A DNA stretch of 9,129 nucleotides from an uncultured bacterium (GCA_903916135.1 CAIWVT010000309.1:1-9129), one strand, 5' to 3'. Positions 1-7,068 are shown, counted from the first letter of the stretch. Translations and numbers: made by a program. Notes: generated by a model from the letters alone, not told the origin.

Positions 1-126
1 AGAAATCGGACATCAATAAATAAATTGTTTTTGCTTCATCGGAGAAATCGGAAATCAATAAAAAACATTTTTTTGCTTCATTGGAGAAATCGGACATATA
101 TAAAATAATAGTTTTGCTGCGTCTTC
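1..126. repeat. 42-bp tandem repeat, about 3 copies, probably continuing left of the window
   Basis: Three consecutive 42-bp units run at 1-42, 43-84 and 85-126. Each begins AGAAATCGG, passes through an A/T-rich middle and ends in a TTTTGCTTCAT-like stretch. Units 1 and 2 are very similar, with a few substitutions and no length change. Unit 3 keeps the first half but has decayed at its end (TTTTGCTGCGTC). The first base of the window is already the first base of a unit, so the array may extend to the left. Because 42 is divisible by three, one plus-strand frame stays open to a stop at 106-108. Its low-complexity translation resembles no protein I know, so I treat the array as noncoding. The whole stretch 1-276 shows no credible gene. 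Confidence 0.8.
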
Positions 127-276
127 GATATCGAGGAGCTATAAAATTATATAATTTGTGCCTCATAAAAATTTCGGCAGCGAAGCGAACATCTTGCGTT
201 TGGGCACGATGAATGATTAATGAGCCCTATCCCTATGAATATCCTCGAAAATTATAGCATACTATTCTTTATAGGC
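127..276. other. intergenic stretch without a recognisable gene
   Basis: Between the repeat array and the terminator I see no start codon leading to a convincing protein and no RNA gene. Two short perfect palindromes are present, TCGATATCGA at 125-134 and the AT-only AAATTATATAATTT at 144-157. Both are short enough to arise by chance in AT-rich sequence, and neither has a neighbouring gene start that would suggest an operator. Confidence 0.5.
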
Positions 277-310
277 AAAAAAAAGCCGTCTTATTTCTAA
301 GACGGCTTTT
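277..310 (-). terminator. intrinsic terminator of the acyl-CoA dehydrogenase gene, probably bidirectional
   Basis: The arms 281-293 and 298-310 form a perfect 13-bp stem (core GCCGTCTTA/TAAGACGGC) around the 4-nt loop TTTC. Read on the minus strand, the stem is followed by eight T (complement of A277-284). It lies 20 bp past the minus-strand stop codon at 330, as expected for a rho-independent terminator. The plus-strand side also ends in a short T run, so it may stop transcription coming from the left as well. Confidence 0.9.
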
Positions 311-329
311 TCATTTCATAATTAAATCA

Positions 330-2111
330 TTAGAAGTTATACGTGTTATCTTCAATGAGTTTATCTGCAATAGCTCTGCGAGCTTCTTTAATATTAATCG
401 GTTTCAGCGTTGTCAATGCAACCATGGCACCTTTAAGTTTGTTGAATTCTTCGCCTTCGGCAAAAGAATTGATGGCATCATTTGCAGATTTATTGATTTT
501 TGCGGCTGCTTCATACACAAAAACGTCTAAAATATTTTTGTAAATGGCACCTTTTTCTTCGCCCAAAGTGTTTACCATTTTCTTTACGCGCAACATAAGC
601 GACTCGGAAGCATACGCTTGCATGGTGATGTCGGCAATGTGCATCATCACTTCTTGTTCTGTGTTATACTGTTTACCTAAGGTTTCATAAGCACGGCTCA
701 TGATCAGCAATATGGATTTCTTGAAATAAGAAGTTACTTTTCCGTAATAGTCAAAATAGTCATCAGTATTGAGAGCCTCATTTTTGAATGCAGCGATACT
801 GGTATAGATTTCTTTTGCTTCACCAAAGATAGTAGAATCAGCTTTTTTGGCTTGTTTCAAAATCATATCAGCGCAAACCAAACGATTGATTTCGTTGGTT
901 CCTTCAAAAATGCGGTTGATACGGGAATCGCGATAGCATCTGTCGGCAGGCATTTCGGCTGAGAAACCCATGCCGCCATGGATTTGTACGGCTTCATCCA
1001 CAATATAATCTTGAGACTCGGAGCCCAATACTTTTAAAATGGCAGCTTCCATCGAATATTCACCAATAGCTTGCAAATAAGCTTGGGTTCTGTCCATGCC
1101 GGCAGCCACATGCATATCAATGGTGTCGTCAACATATTTTGCGGTGCGATACACAGCAGATTCAATGCCCCAAGTTTTCACAACCATTTCGCCCAATTTA
1201 TATTTGATGGCACCAAAATTAGCGATGAGTGAGCCGAATTGTTTGCGTTCGTTGGCATAATTCACAGCATGCAAAGTAGCACGTTTGCAAGCGCCAATCA
1301 CGTTTGCGCCCAATTTGATACGACCAATATGCAAGATATTTAAGGCAATACGGAAACCTTCGCCTCTTTTGCCAAGCATATTTTCGACAGGAACCACACA
1401 GTCGTTAAAAAATATCTGTACGGTTGATGAGCCTTTGATACCCATTTTCTTTTCTTCTGCACCAAAACTAACGCCGGGAAAATTACGTTCGACGATGAAA
1501 GCGCTTAAGATTTTGTCGTTATCAATTTTCGCAAAAACAGTCAATACATCAGCAAAACCACCATTGGTAATCCACATTTTTTGACCATTCAAAATATAAT
1601 TCTTTCCATCTTCAGAAAGTACCGCACGTGTTTTGCCTGAGTTGGCATCCGAACCTGCATTGGGTTCTGTTAAGCAATAGGCAGCAGCCAATTCGCCGGT
1701 GGCTAATTTGGGTAAATATTTTTGTTTTTGCTCTTCATTTCCATAATATAAAATTGGAAGTGAACCAATGCCGGTGTGAGCCGAAAAAGCCACGGAATAG
1801 GAAAATCCTGAGCCAAGTTTGTCGCTAACCAACATCGAGGTGGTGAACGTTTGACCAAATCCATTATACTCTTCAGGAATAGATATTCCTAATAATCCCA
1901 TTTCTCCTGTTTTCGTGATAAGCTCACGCATCAATCCCGGATTGTTGACATCTATCTTATCAAGTATCGGAAAGATTTCCTTGTCCAAAAAATCATTGCA
2001 AGTGTCAGCAATCATTTTTTGTTCTTCGTTAAATTCTTCCGGCGTAAAGATGTCGTCCGCTGTTTTTGTTAAAAATTCACCTCCTTTAAGGTAATTGTTG
2101 TTTTCCATCAT
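330..2111 (-). CDS. acyl-CoA dehydrogenase, VLCAD/ACAD9-like, with C-terminal extension
   Basis: This FAD enzyme should catalyse the first step of fatty-acid beta-oxidation, oxidising acyl-CoA to trans-2-enoyl-CoA and passing electrons to ETF. The 593-residue protein has the classic fold in order: N-terminal helical domain (about 30-145), middle beta domain opening with signature CLTEPNAGSD (146-155) and KMWITNGG (178-185), and C-terminal helical domain with second signature QIHGGMGF (376-383). The likely catalytic base is Glu403 in RIFEGTNEIN, placed as in medium- and very-long-chain enzymes. About 180 further residues follow, as in VLCAD/ACAD9, which are much longer than the roughly 380-residue short- and medium-chain enzymes. 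Two ATGs stand in tandem (2111 and 2108), and either could start translation. It appears monocistronic, with its own promoter and terminator. Chain-length preference cannot be read from the sequence. Confidence 0.93.
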   Translation of the reverse strand: MMENNNYLKGGEFLTKTADDIFTPEEFNEEQKMIADTCNDFLDKEIFPILDKIDVNNPGLMRELITKTGEMGLLGISIPEEYNGFGQTFTTSMLVSDKLGSGFSYSVAFSAHTGIGSLPILYYGNEEQKQKYLPKLATGELAAAYCLTEPNAGSDANSGKTRAVLSEDGKNYILNGQKMWITNGGFADVLTVFAKIDNDKILSAFIVERNFPGVSFGAEEKKMGIKGSSTVQIFFNDCVVPVENMLGKRGEGFRIALNILHIGRIKLGANVIGACKRATLHAVNYANERKQFGSLIANFGAIKYKLGEMVVKTWGIESAVYRTAKYVDDTIDMHVAAGMDRTQAYLQAIGEYSMEAAILKVLGSESQDYIVDEAVQIHGGMGFSAEMPADRCYRDSRINRIFEGTNEINRLVCADMILKQAKKADSTIFGEAKEIYTSIAAFKNEALNTDDYFDYYGKVTSYFKKSILLIMSRAYETLGKQYNTEQEVMMHIADITMQAYASESLMLRVKKMVNTLGEEKGAIYKNILDVFVYEAAAKINKSANDAINSFAEGEEFNKLKGAMVALTTLKPINIKEARRAIADKLIEDNTYNF

Positions 2112-2149
2112 TCTTCTAAATTAGTTTTTCAATTTTAAATTTACGGCTG

Positions 2150-2157
2150 CAAAGGTA
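2150..2157 (-). promoter_or_regulatory. Bacteroidota -7 promoter element for the acyl-CoA dehydrogenase gene
   Basis: On the minus strand this reads TACCTTTG, an exact match to the Bacteroidota -7 consensus TAnnTTTG. It sits 38 bp upstream of the first ATG, leaving a leader of roughly 30-35 nt. I see no clear -33 TTTG/TTG at the usual 19-21 bp spacing, so the call rests on the -7 box and its position. Confidence 0.55.
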
Positions 2158-2240
2158 GTAATAATTTAGAAATTAGCAGGTAACTCGCCTATCCTTTAAC
2201 AACTATTAACATTTATATCAGATAGAAAGGAAATTTTATG

Positions 2241-2248
2241 TATTTTTG
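2241..2248 (+). promoter_or_regulatory. candidate -7 promoter element for the smpB operon
   Basis: TATTTTTG matches TAnnTTTG exactly and lies 80 bp upstream of the smpB ATG, predicting a leader of about 75 nt. No convincing -33 element precedes it. In AT-rich DNA this 8-mer can occur by chance, but it is the best plus-strand candidate in the 217-bp divergent region. Confidence 0.4.
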
Positions 2249-2328
2249 TGGCTGATTTCTAATCCTAAAAAAAGATACATATTAGAACCAAATAAATAAC
2301 AATTTCAGTCAAACTTCGTTTCAAACAC

Positions 2329-2781
2329 ATGGCAAGTCCTACAATAAATATAAAAAATCGGCGCGTGAGTTTTGAGTATTTTCTTCTTGAAGAATTCACC
2401 GCGGGCATATTACTTAAAGGTACGGAGATAAAATCCATACGCGAGGGCAAGGCCAATATCAATGATGCCTATTGCACTTTTAAAGAAAATGAACTCTTTG
2501 TGCTGAATATGCACATTGCCGAATATACCTACGGAACCTATAATAATCATAACCCCAAACGCGAACGAAAACTCCTATTGAACTCGCGTGAGCTGAAGAA
2601 ACTTTTAGGCAAAGTGAAGGAAAAAGGCTTTACGATAGTGCCTGTTTCCTTGTTTATTAATGAAAAAGGCTTGGCGAAGCTCATCGTGGCACTCGCCAAG
2701 GGGAAACATTCGTATGACAAACGCGAATCGTTGAAAGAAAAAGACATAAAGCGCGAAATCAGCCGCAAAGAGCATGATTGA
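2329..2781 (+). CDS. smpB: SsrA-binding protein SmpB (tmRNA-binding ribosome rescue factor)
   Basis: SmpB binds tmRNA (SsrA) and brings it to ribosomes stalled on broken messages, so that the nascent peptide is tagged for degradation and the ribosome released. The 150-residue length is normal for the family. Visible hallmarks are the N-terminal NIKNRRVSFEYFLLEEFTAG strand (7-26), the GTEIKSIREGKANI loop (31-44), HIAEYTYGTYNNHNPKR (62-78) and the basic GKHSYDKR segment (125-132), which leads into a Lys/Arg-rich tail that enters the mRNA channel in studied homologues. The ATG at 2329 gives the expected N-terminus. Its stop TGA (2779-2781) shares its last base with the ATG of the next gene, suggesting translational coupling. 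The ssrA gene itself is not in this window. Confidence 0.96.
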   Translation: MASPTINIKNRRVSFEYFLLEEFTAGILLKGTEIKSIREGKANINDAYCTFKENELFVLNMHIAEYTYGTYNNHNPKRERKLLLNSRELKKLLGKVKEKGFTIVPVSLFINEKGLAKLIVALAKGKHSYDKRESLKEKDIKREISRKEHD

Positions 2782-4019
2782 TGGCGAAATTCGTTGAAAC
2801 TATTATCATAGGTGCAGGTCCTGCCGGGATGTTTGCGGCATTACATTGCGAACAAAAACCTGTTTTACTTCTCGAAAAAAATGCTACAGCGGGCAAAAAG
2901 CTTTTGATTGCCGGTTCGGGAAGATGCAACATCACCCATGACTGTGAGATTAAAATGTTTTTTGATCATTACGGAAAAAATGCTCGTTTCCTGAAACCTG
3001 CTTTGCTTAGCTTTGATAATTACCAACTGATTTCATTTTTTAAGGAAAAAGGCTTGAATTTCTTTACAGATAAGAATGGCAAAGTGTTTCCCAATTCAGA
3101 AAACTCGTCGGATGTGCTTCGAATTTTGTTGCAAAGTTGTGCCAAAAATGAGGTCGAAATCGCTTATCAAAAAGATGTTTTAGAAGTATCGAAAGAAGAT
3201 GACACCTTTATGATAAATACAGATACGGATGTTTTCTCGGCACATCATCTCATCATTGCCACAGGGGGAAAATCGTATCCCCGAACGGGTTCCACAGGCA
3301 GTGGTTATCATTTTGCGAAGCAACTTGGTCACAGCATCCTTCAGCCGAAACCCGCCCTCACCCCTATCTTCAATCCAACAATGAATTTTGCGGAATTGGC
3401 GGGCGTTTCTCTTCAAAATATGCTGATATATTTATATCGTTCGAACAAAAAAATAGCCGAACATCTTGGAGATATAGTTTTCACACACAAAGGAGTTTCA
3501 GGTCCGGGCATACTCGATTTCTCGCGCTATATGGAAACAGGCGATACCATCAAACTTAATTTCACAGGATTGGAATCAGATGTCTTCAGGAAGCTGTTCA
3601 TCGAAACTTCTGAAAAGGAAGGCAAAGCAACGGTGCAATCATTTCTGAAACGCTTCGATATTCCGAAAAGCTTGGTGCAAATCATCCTTAAAGAAAAAAA
3701 CATAGACCCTTTGGAGACACTTTCGAATATCACCAAAGAACGCCGCATCGCCATTACAGGGGCTTTTTGCGAGTTTCCGATTGAGGTTACGCGTATTGGA
3801 GGTTTTGAAATGGCGATGGTAACAACGGGCGGTGTGAACCTTGATGAAGTTAATGCTAAAACGATGGAATCGAAGCTTGTTCCGCGTTTATTCTTTGTCG
3901 GAGAGGTGCTTGATATAGATGGCGACACAGGCGGATATAACCTTCAAGCGGCATTTTCTACGGGATATCTTGCTGCGCAGACCATCAACAAGAAACACGA
4001 AAAATCTGAAAATCAATAA
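2781..4019 (+). CDS. BaiN/HI0933 (YhiN)-family NAD(P)/FAD-dependent oxidoreductase
   Basis: This 412-residue flavoprotein belongs to the widespread HI0933/YhiN family, in databases often called 'aminoacetone oxidase family' or BaiN/RdsA-like. Evidence: an N-terminal Rossmann dinucleotide-binding motif GAGPAGMFAA (11-20), the family-typical GSGRCNIT (45-52), ATGGKSYPRTGSTGSG (160-175), VTTGGVNLDEV (347-357) and the C-terminal FAD-contact stretch GDTGGYNLQAAFSTG (381-395). BaiN itself acts on bile-acid intermediates, but the physiological substrate of most members is unknown, so I assign none. I chose the ATG at 2781, which overlaps the smpB stop by one base (TGATG). A TTG immediately before it (2778) is a weaker alternative. 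No transmembrane segment is evident, so it is probably cytoplasmic. Confidence 0.9.
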   Translation: MAKFVETIIIGAGPAGMFAALHCEQKPVLLLEKNATAGKKLLIAGSGRCNITHDCEIKMFFDHYGKNARFLKPALLSFDNYQLISFFKEKGLNFFTDKNGKVFPNSENSSDVLRILLQSCAKNEVEIAYQKDVLEVSKEDDTFMINTDTDVFSAHHLIIATGGKSYPRTGSTGSGYHFAKQLGHSILQPKPALTPIFNPTMNFAELAGVSLQNMLIYLYRSNKKIAEHLGDIVFTHKGVSGPGILDFSRYMETGDTIKLNFTGLESDVFRKLFIETSEKEGKATVQSFLKRFDIPKSLVQIILKEKNIDPLETLSNITKERRIAITGAFCEFPIEVTRIGGFEMAMVTTGGVNLDEVNAKTMESKLVPRLFFVGEVLDIDGDTGGYNLQAAFSTGYLAAQTINKKHEKSENQ

Positions 4020-4045
4020 AGGTTTTGAATTCTTATGGCAGATAA

Positions 4046-4714
4046 TTAAGAGCTGCCCAAGGGTTTCTCACTTTCATCATCCGGGAACAAATATTCAATA
4101 TTGGTGTCGTCGTCCTCATCTTCCCAATGATACACCTCGCGTTGCATGCCTTGTTTGCGATAGAATATCGCCAATATCAAACCCGACAAACCGCCCATCA
4201 GATGTGATTCCCACGAAATGTTGCGGTGGGGGAAAAAATCGGGAAAGATACCCCAAAAGAAGCCGCCGTATAAGAAAATTATCAGCATGGAAATAGCCAT
4301 CAAACGGGCATTGCGTCGAATCAAACCGCTGAAAAGCAAGAATGTGACATAGCCATAGACCAATCCACTTGCACCGATATGGAAAGACGTGCCTCGCGCA
4401 AACGACCACACCCATACATCTGTAAAAATCCACACAAGGAAAAATACTTTGAACGCAATTTCGCGATAAAAATAAAAAATAATGCTCACAGTGATGAACA
4501 TAGGTACTGTGTTGGCGGTTAGATGCTCGAAATCCGCGTGGATGAAGGGCGCTGTGATCATTCCCACCAAGCCTTTGGTAGCAAGCGGCAGGATACCGTA
4601 GTTCGAAAAATCAGCTTTCAGCACGGTTTCCATCAACTTCACCAGCCACATCACCACCACCACCATTAGGGGGAACAACATGGAGCGTATCATTTTTTTA
4701 TACTCTGTATTCAC
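4046..4714 (-). CDS. rhomboid-family intramembrane serine protease
   Basis: Rhomboids cleave membrane-embedded substrates using a Ser-His dyad inside the bilayer. The 222-residue protein has about six hydrophobic segments. Landmarks are HADFEHLTANTVP (59-71, with the conserved His and Asn of TM2), the GASGLVYG active-site motif (114-121, nucleophile Ser116) and SHLMGGLSG (170-178, catalytic His171) in the last helix. A basic stretch then leads into a strongly acidic tail with EDEDDD at 198-203 and a second acidic patch at 212-216, probably cytosolic or soluble. The open frame begins at GTG 4714. An in-frame ATG at codon 8 (4693) keeps all core helices and is an equally reasonable start; no ribosome-binding site decides it. 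The gene lies 134 bp downstream of porQ on the same strand and may be co-transcribed. Its substrate is unknown. Confidence 0.93.
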   Translation of the reverse strand: MNTEYKKMIRSMLFPLMVVVVMWLVKLMETVLKADFSNYGILPLATKGLVGMITAPFIHADFEHLTANTVPMFITVSIIFYFYREIAFKVFFLVWIFTDVWVWSFARGTSFHIGASGLVYGYVTFLLFSGLIRRNARLMAISMLIIFLYGGFFWGIFPDFFPHRNISWESHLMGGLSGLILAIFYRKQGMQREVYHWEDEDDDTNIEYLFPDDESEKPLGSS

Positions 4715-4848
4715 GCGGATATCTTTTTTTAAATAAAATTAATTGTCTTTTCAAAAATTTATTATACTCTTCGTTAAAAGTTGTATTAATAATTTGCATT
4801 TAGATGCAATTAGAATTTGCAAAAAAAAAACAGAAAGTTCTATCCAAA
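4715..4848. other. AT-rich spacer between porQ and the rhomboid gene
   Basis: This 134-bp gap has no gene. It contains a short hairpin, TTGCAT/ATGCAA with a 4-nt loop (4794-4809), a repeated AATTTGC at 4791-4797 and 4814-4820, and a run of ten A (4821-4830) that reads as T10 on the minus strand, 18 bases after the porQ stop codon. No GC-rich stem precedes the T run on the minus strand, so I do not call an intrinsic terminator. No exact TAnnTTTG box points toward the rhomboid gene. Confidence 0.5.
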
Positions 4849-5901
4849 CTATTTTGCTTGCTTCTTAGCAAACAAATCGGTCAGATTGGTAGCGATGGTG
4901 AAGGTGTTGGGAGCGGCTCCCAAATGATATTTCGCCCAAGCATAACTGATACGGAATTTATAGACATTCACGCCACAACCGAAAGAAAATCCAACGATGC
5001 CTTTCTTTACTTCGGTGCGCATCTCACGACGACGTTGATAGTTATATCCCAAACTTATATAAAAACGTTTCACGGGATAAAACTCTACGCCCAAAACAAA
5101 ATGGCGCATCAATTTGTCGGTGAATTGTTCGAATTTTCCCACGCGAATGGTATCGCCGCTGATAGGATCAACAGTTGATTTTGAAGGATCAGTGTAGGTT
5201 AGATTAAACTTTTCGATATGATTATACACAATATTATAACGCAAAGGCAGGGTGTTGAATTTTTGCGACAAACTCAGTTGAATCTCGAAAGGCAAAGGCT
5301 CCTGATTGCCCGGAATATAGGTATCTAATTGGCGTCCGATATTTTTAAACAAGACCGTAGCCATGAAACCGCTTTTCTCATGGTAATAAGAACCCGCAAC
5401 ATCTACTGCCAAACCAAAAGAATTGTATTTTTCCAATTGCGAATAAATCATCTTTAAATTTGCACCTATCAAAAAGTGTTTATCCAACTTGCGTCCCCAA
5501 CCCAAGGTCAAAGCATATTCGCTGCCGGTGAAATTGCCATAAGTTTGTCCGGTTTCGTCGGCTTGCAGAAAGCGTCCGTAGGTGATAAATTGCAAAGCTG
5601 TCGTAAAACTACCAACCTTTTTGAACGTATGTGAGTAAGCAGCCATGCCATAGTTAGCATCAGCAAAATAATCAACAAAAGAAAGGGAGATTTTGTTGTG
5701 AAGATTTTCGTCAATAATGGAAGGATTGGCAATAGCTAAAGACAAATCTTTGTCGTTAGCCGCCATGAAATTAGTTCCTAAAGCCGCCACCCGTGCGGAA
5801 TAGGGAAGATTCAGAAATTCGTAGGTGTTGTTGCCCCCCGTTTGACCAAAGGTGGAAAAACAAGAAATAATCAAAACAAAATATAGATAGATTTTCTTCA
5901 A
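4849..5901 (-). CDS. porQ: type IX secretion system outer-membrane protein PorQ
   Basis: PorQ is a FadL/PorV-like outer-membrane beta-barrel required by the T9SS, which exports CTD-bearing proteins across the outer membrane in Bacteroidota. It is thought to work with PorU, PorV and PorZ at the cell-surface attachment step. The 350-residue protein starts with a signal peptide (basic KK, hydrophobic core to about 18, likely cleavage near FG-Q20). The family-typical TGGNNTYEFLNLPYSARVAA (21-40) and LAIANPS (55-61) follow, then alternating hydrophobic/aromatic strands to the C-terminus. The only plausible start is TTG at 5901: an in-frame TAA lies five codons upstream, no ATG intervenes, and the signal peptide begins exactly there. 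The downstream same-strand gene is a rhomboid protease. Other T9SS genes are not in view, which is normal because they are scattered. Confidence 0.9.
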   Translation of the reverse strand: MKKIYLYFVLIISCFSTFGQTGGNNTYEFLNLPYSARVAALGTNFMAANDKDLSLAIANPSIIDENLHNKISLSFVDYFADANYGMAAYSHTFKKVGSFTTALQFITYGRFLQADETGQTYGNFTGSEYALTLGWGRKLDKHFLIGANLKMIYSQLEKYNSFGLAVDVAGSYYHEKSGFMATVLFKNIGRQLDTYIPGNQEPLPFEIQLSLSQKFNTLPLRYNIVYNHIEKFNLTYTDPSKSTVDPISGDTIRVGKFEQFTDKLMRHFVLGVEFYPVKRFYISLGYNYQRRREMRTEVKKGIVGFSFGCGVNVYKFRISYAWAKYHLGAAPNTFTIATNLTDLFAKKQAK

Positions 5902-5922
5902 TTTAATGGCGATTTAGTTCTA

Positions 5923-5930
5923 CAAAAATA
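5923..5930 (-). promoter_or_regulatory. candidate -7 promoter element for porQ
   Basis: On the minus strand this reads TATTTTTG, an exact TAnnTTTG match and identical to the candidate box upstream of smpB. It lies 21 bp upstream of the TTG start, predicting a short leader of roughly 15-18 nt. No -33 element is obvious. Confidence 0.45.
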
Positions 5931-5992
5931 CATTTTTTTTCTGTATAATAACTTTATGGGAAAGAAACGCTGCGAAATTAAAAATATTGTGC

Positions 5993-6000
5993 TAATTTTG
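5993..6000 (+). promoter_or_regulatory. candidate -7 promoter element abutting the ribD start
   Basis: TAATTTTG matches TAnnTTTG exactly. Only four bases separate it from the GTG at 6005, so transcription from this box would begin at or within a few bases of the start codon. Either the mRNA is leaderless or nearly so, or translation begins at the in-frame ATG at 6026, or the real promoter lies elsewhere. No -33 box is clear. Confidence 0.4.
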
Positions 6001-6004
6001 TTGC

Positions 6005-7045
6005 GTGACTACTGAAGAAAAATATATGCAACGTTGCCTCCAATTGGCAACAAACGGAATAGGCAATGTTGCGCCCAATCCGTTGGTAGGTGCGCTTGTT
6101 GTGCATCAAGAAACCATTATCGGCGAAAGCTATCACATCCAATTTGGTGGTCCTCATGCCGAAGTGAATGCCATCAACGCTGTTGTGGATAAAGATTTGC
6201 TTAATAAAAGCACACTGTATGTGAATTTGGAGCCTTGCAGCCATTTTGGCAAGACACCGCCTTGCGCTTCCTTGATTGTAGAAATGGGTATTCCTCGTGT
6301 GGTGATAGGAATGCAGGATCCCTTTGCCGATGTGAATGGCAAGGGCATCGCCGTGTTGAAGAAGGCAGGCGTGGAAGTGATTTGTGACGTTTTGAAAGCC
6401 GAATGTCAGGAGCTCAACAAGCGTTTCGTAACCTTTCACACCAAAAAAAGACCATATATTATATTGAAGTGGGCGCAAACCCGCGATGGATTTATTGATA
6501 AAGAACGCACCACCGACGAAGCCATCATTAATTGGATTACGAACGAGCACACACGCCTTTTGGTGCATAAATGGCGAGCCGAAGAACAGGCTATCATCAC
6601 AGGAACCAACACCATCATGAAAGACAATCCGCAACTAACCGTGCGCGATTGGGCTGGCAACCATCCTTTACGATTGATTATTGATAAAGATTTGAAAATA
6701 GCTATGGATGCAAAAGTGTTTAGCCAAGACGCGAACACTATCGTCTTCAACGCAACAAAAAATCTGATTCAAAATCATATTGAATATGTGATGTTGGATT
6801 TTTCGCAAGATATTCTGCCACAAATCATGTCATTTTTATATAATCGCAATATGCAATCCTTGATAGTAGAAGGTGGTCGTATACTGTTGCAATCCTTTAT
6901 TGATGCTAACTTGTGGGATGAAGCACGCATCTTTTCGGGTAATACCTTTTTCTTTAAGGGAACAAAAGCACCGGAGATTGAAGGCACCATAGTTTCAACA
7001 GAAACTATCGGAACAGATAGCTTGTGCTTTTTGAGAAACTGCTAA
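6005..7045 (+). CDS. ribD: bifunctional riboflavin biosynthesis protein RibD (pyrimidine deaminase/reductase)
   Basis: RibD catalyses two successive steps of riboflavin synthesis: deamination of the 2,5-diaminopyrimidine phosphoribosyl intermediate, then NADPH-dependent reduction of the ribosyl side chain. The 346-residue protein has the N-terminal zinc deaminase domain (about 1-145), with PNPLVG (24-29), HAEVNA (51-56, zinc ligand His51 and catalytic Glu53) and EPCSHFGKTPPC (76-87, zinc ligands Cys78 and Cys87). A DHFR-like reductase domain follows (about 149-340), with LKWAQTRDGFI (154-164), TNTIMKDNPQLTVR (201-214) and SLIVEGG (285-291). Both halves are complete. The GTG at 6005 is the first possible start because an in-frame TAA stands at 5993-5995. 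The ATG at codon 8 (6026) is an alternative that leaves the catalytic domain intact. The gene stands alone, not in a rib operon, and is divergent from porQ. Confidence 0.95.
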   Translation: MTTEEKYMQRCLQLATNGIGNVAPNPLVGALVVHQETIIGESYHIQFGGPHAEVNAINAVVDKDLLNKSTLYVNLEPCSHFGKTPPCASLIVEMGIPRVVIGMQDPFADVNGKGIAVLKKAGVEVICDVLKAECQELNKRFVTFHTKKRPYIILKWAQTRDGFIDKERTTDEAIINWITNEHTRLLVHKWRAEEQAIITGTNTIMKDNPQLTVRDWAGNHPLRLIIDKDLKIAMDAKVFSQDANTIVFNATKNLIQNHIEYVMLDFSQDILPQIMSFLYNRNMQSLIVEGGRILLQSFIDANLWDEARIFSGNTFFFKGTKAPEIEGTIVSTETIGTDSLCFLRNC

Positions 7046-7068
7046 ACTGTATTATTGTAAATTAAAAA

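Noticed and set aside
1..108. Open plus-strand frame through the 42-bp repeats, possibly the C-terminus of a repeat protein.
   Set aside because: The translation is low-complexity and resembles no known repeat protein. A 42-bp period keeps a frame open by arithmetic alone, and no start is visible.
1..126. CRISPR array.
   Set aside because: Similarity between units is continuous across the full 42 bp. There are no unique spacers of fixed length and no cas genes.
2058..2088. Minus-strand AAAGGAGGTG followed by TTTTTAACA inside the start of the acyl-CoA dehydrogenase gene, resembling a strong Shine-Dalgarno site for an internal start.
   Set aside because: It encodes the Lys-Gly-Gly-Glu-Phe-Leu segment of the protein (residues 9-14), which I recall as common near the N-terminus of Bacteroidota homologues, and no in-frame start codon follows at a suitable distance.
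3527..3928. Minus-strand open frame of 133 codons inside the flavoprotein gene.
   Set aside because: It lies entirely antisense to conserved FAD-binding protein sequence, has biased low-quality composition and shows no recognisable domain; it is a shadow frame. The 218-codon frame antisense to ribD (5978-6634) was dismissed for the same reason.
4794..4830. Hairpin plus A10/T10 run after porQ as an intrinsic terminator.
   Set aside because: The 6-bp TTGCAT stem lies beyond the T run when read on the minus strand, and nothing GC-rich precedes the T run, so the order of parts is wrong for porQ termination.
5902..6004. FMN riboswitch upstream of ribD.
   Set aside because: The whole porQ-ribD gap is 103 bp and AT-rich, with none of the conserved RFN-element sequence, so there is no room or sequence support for one.
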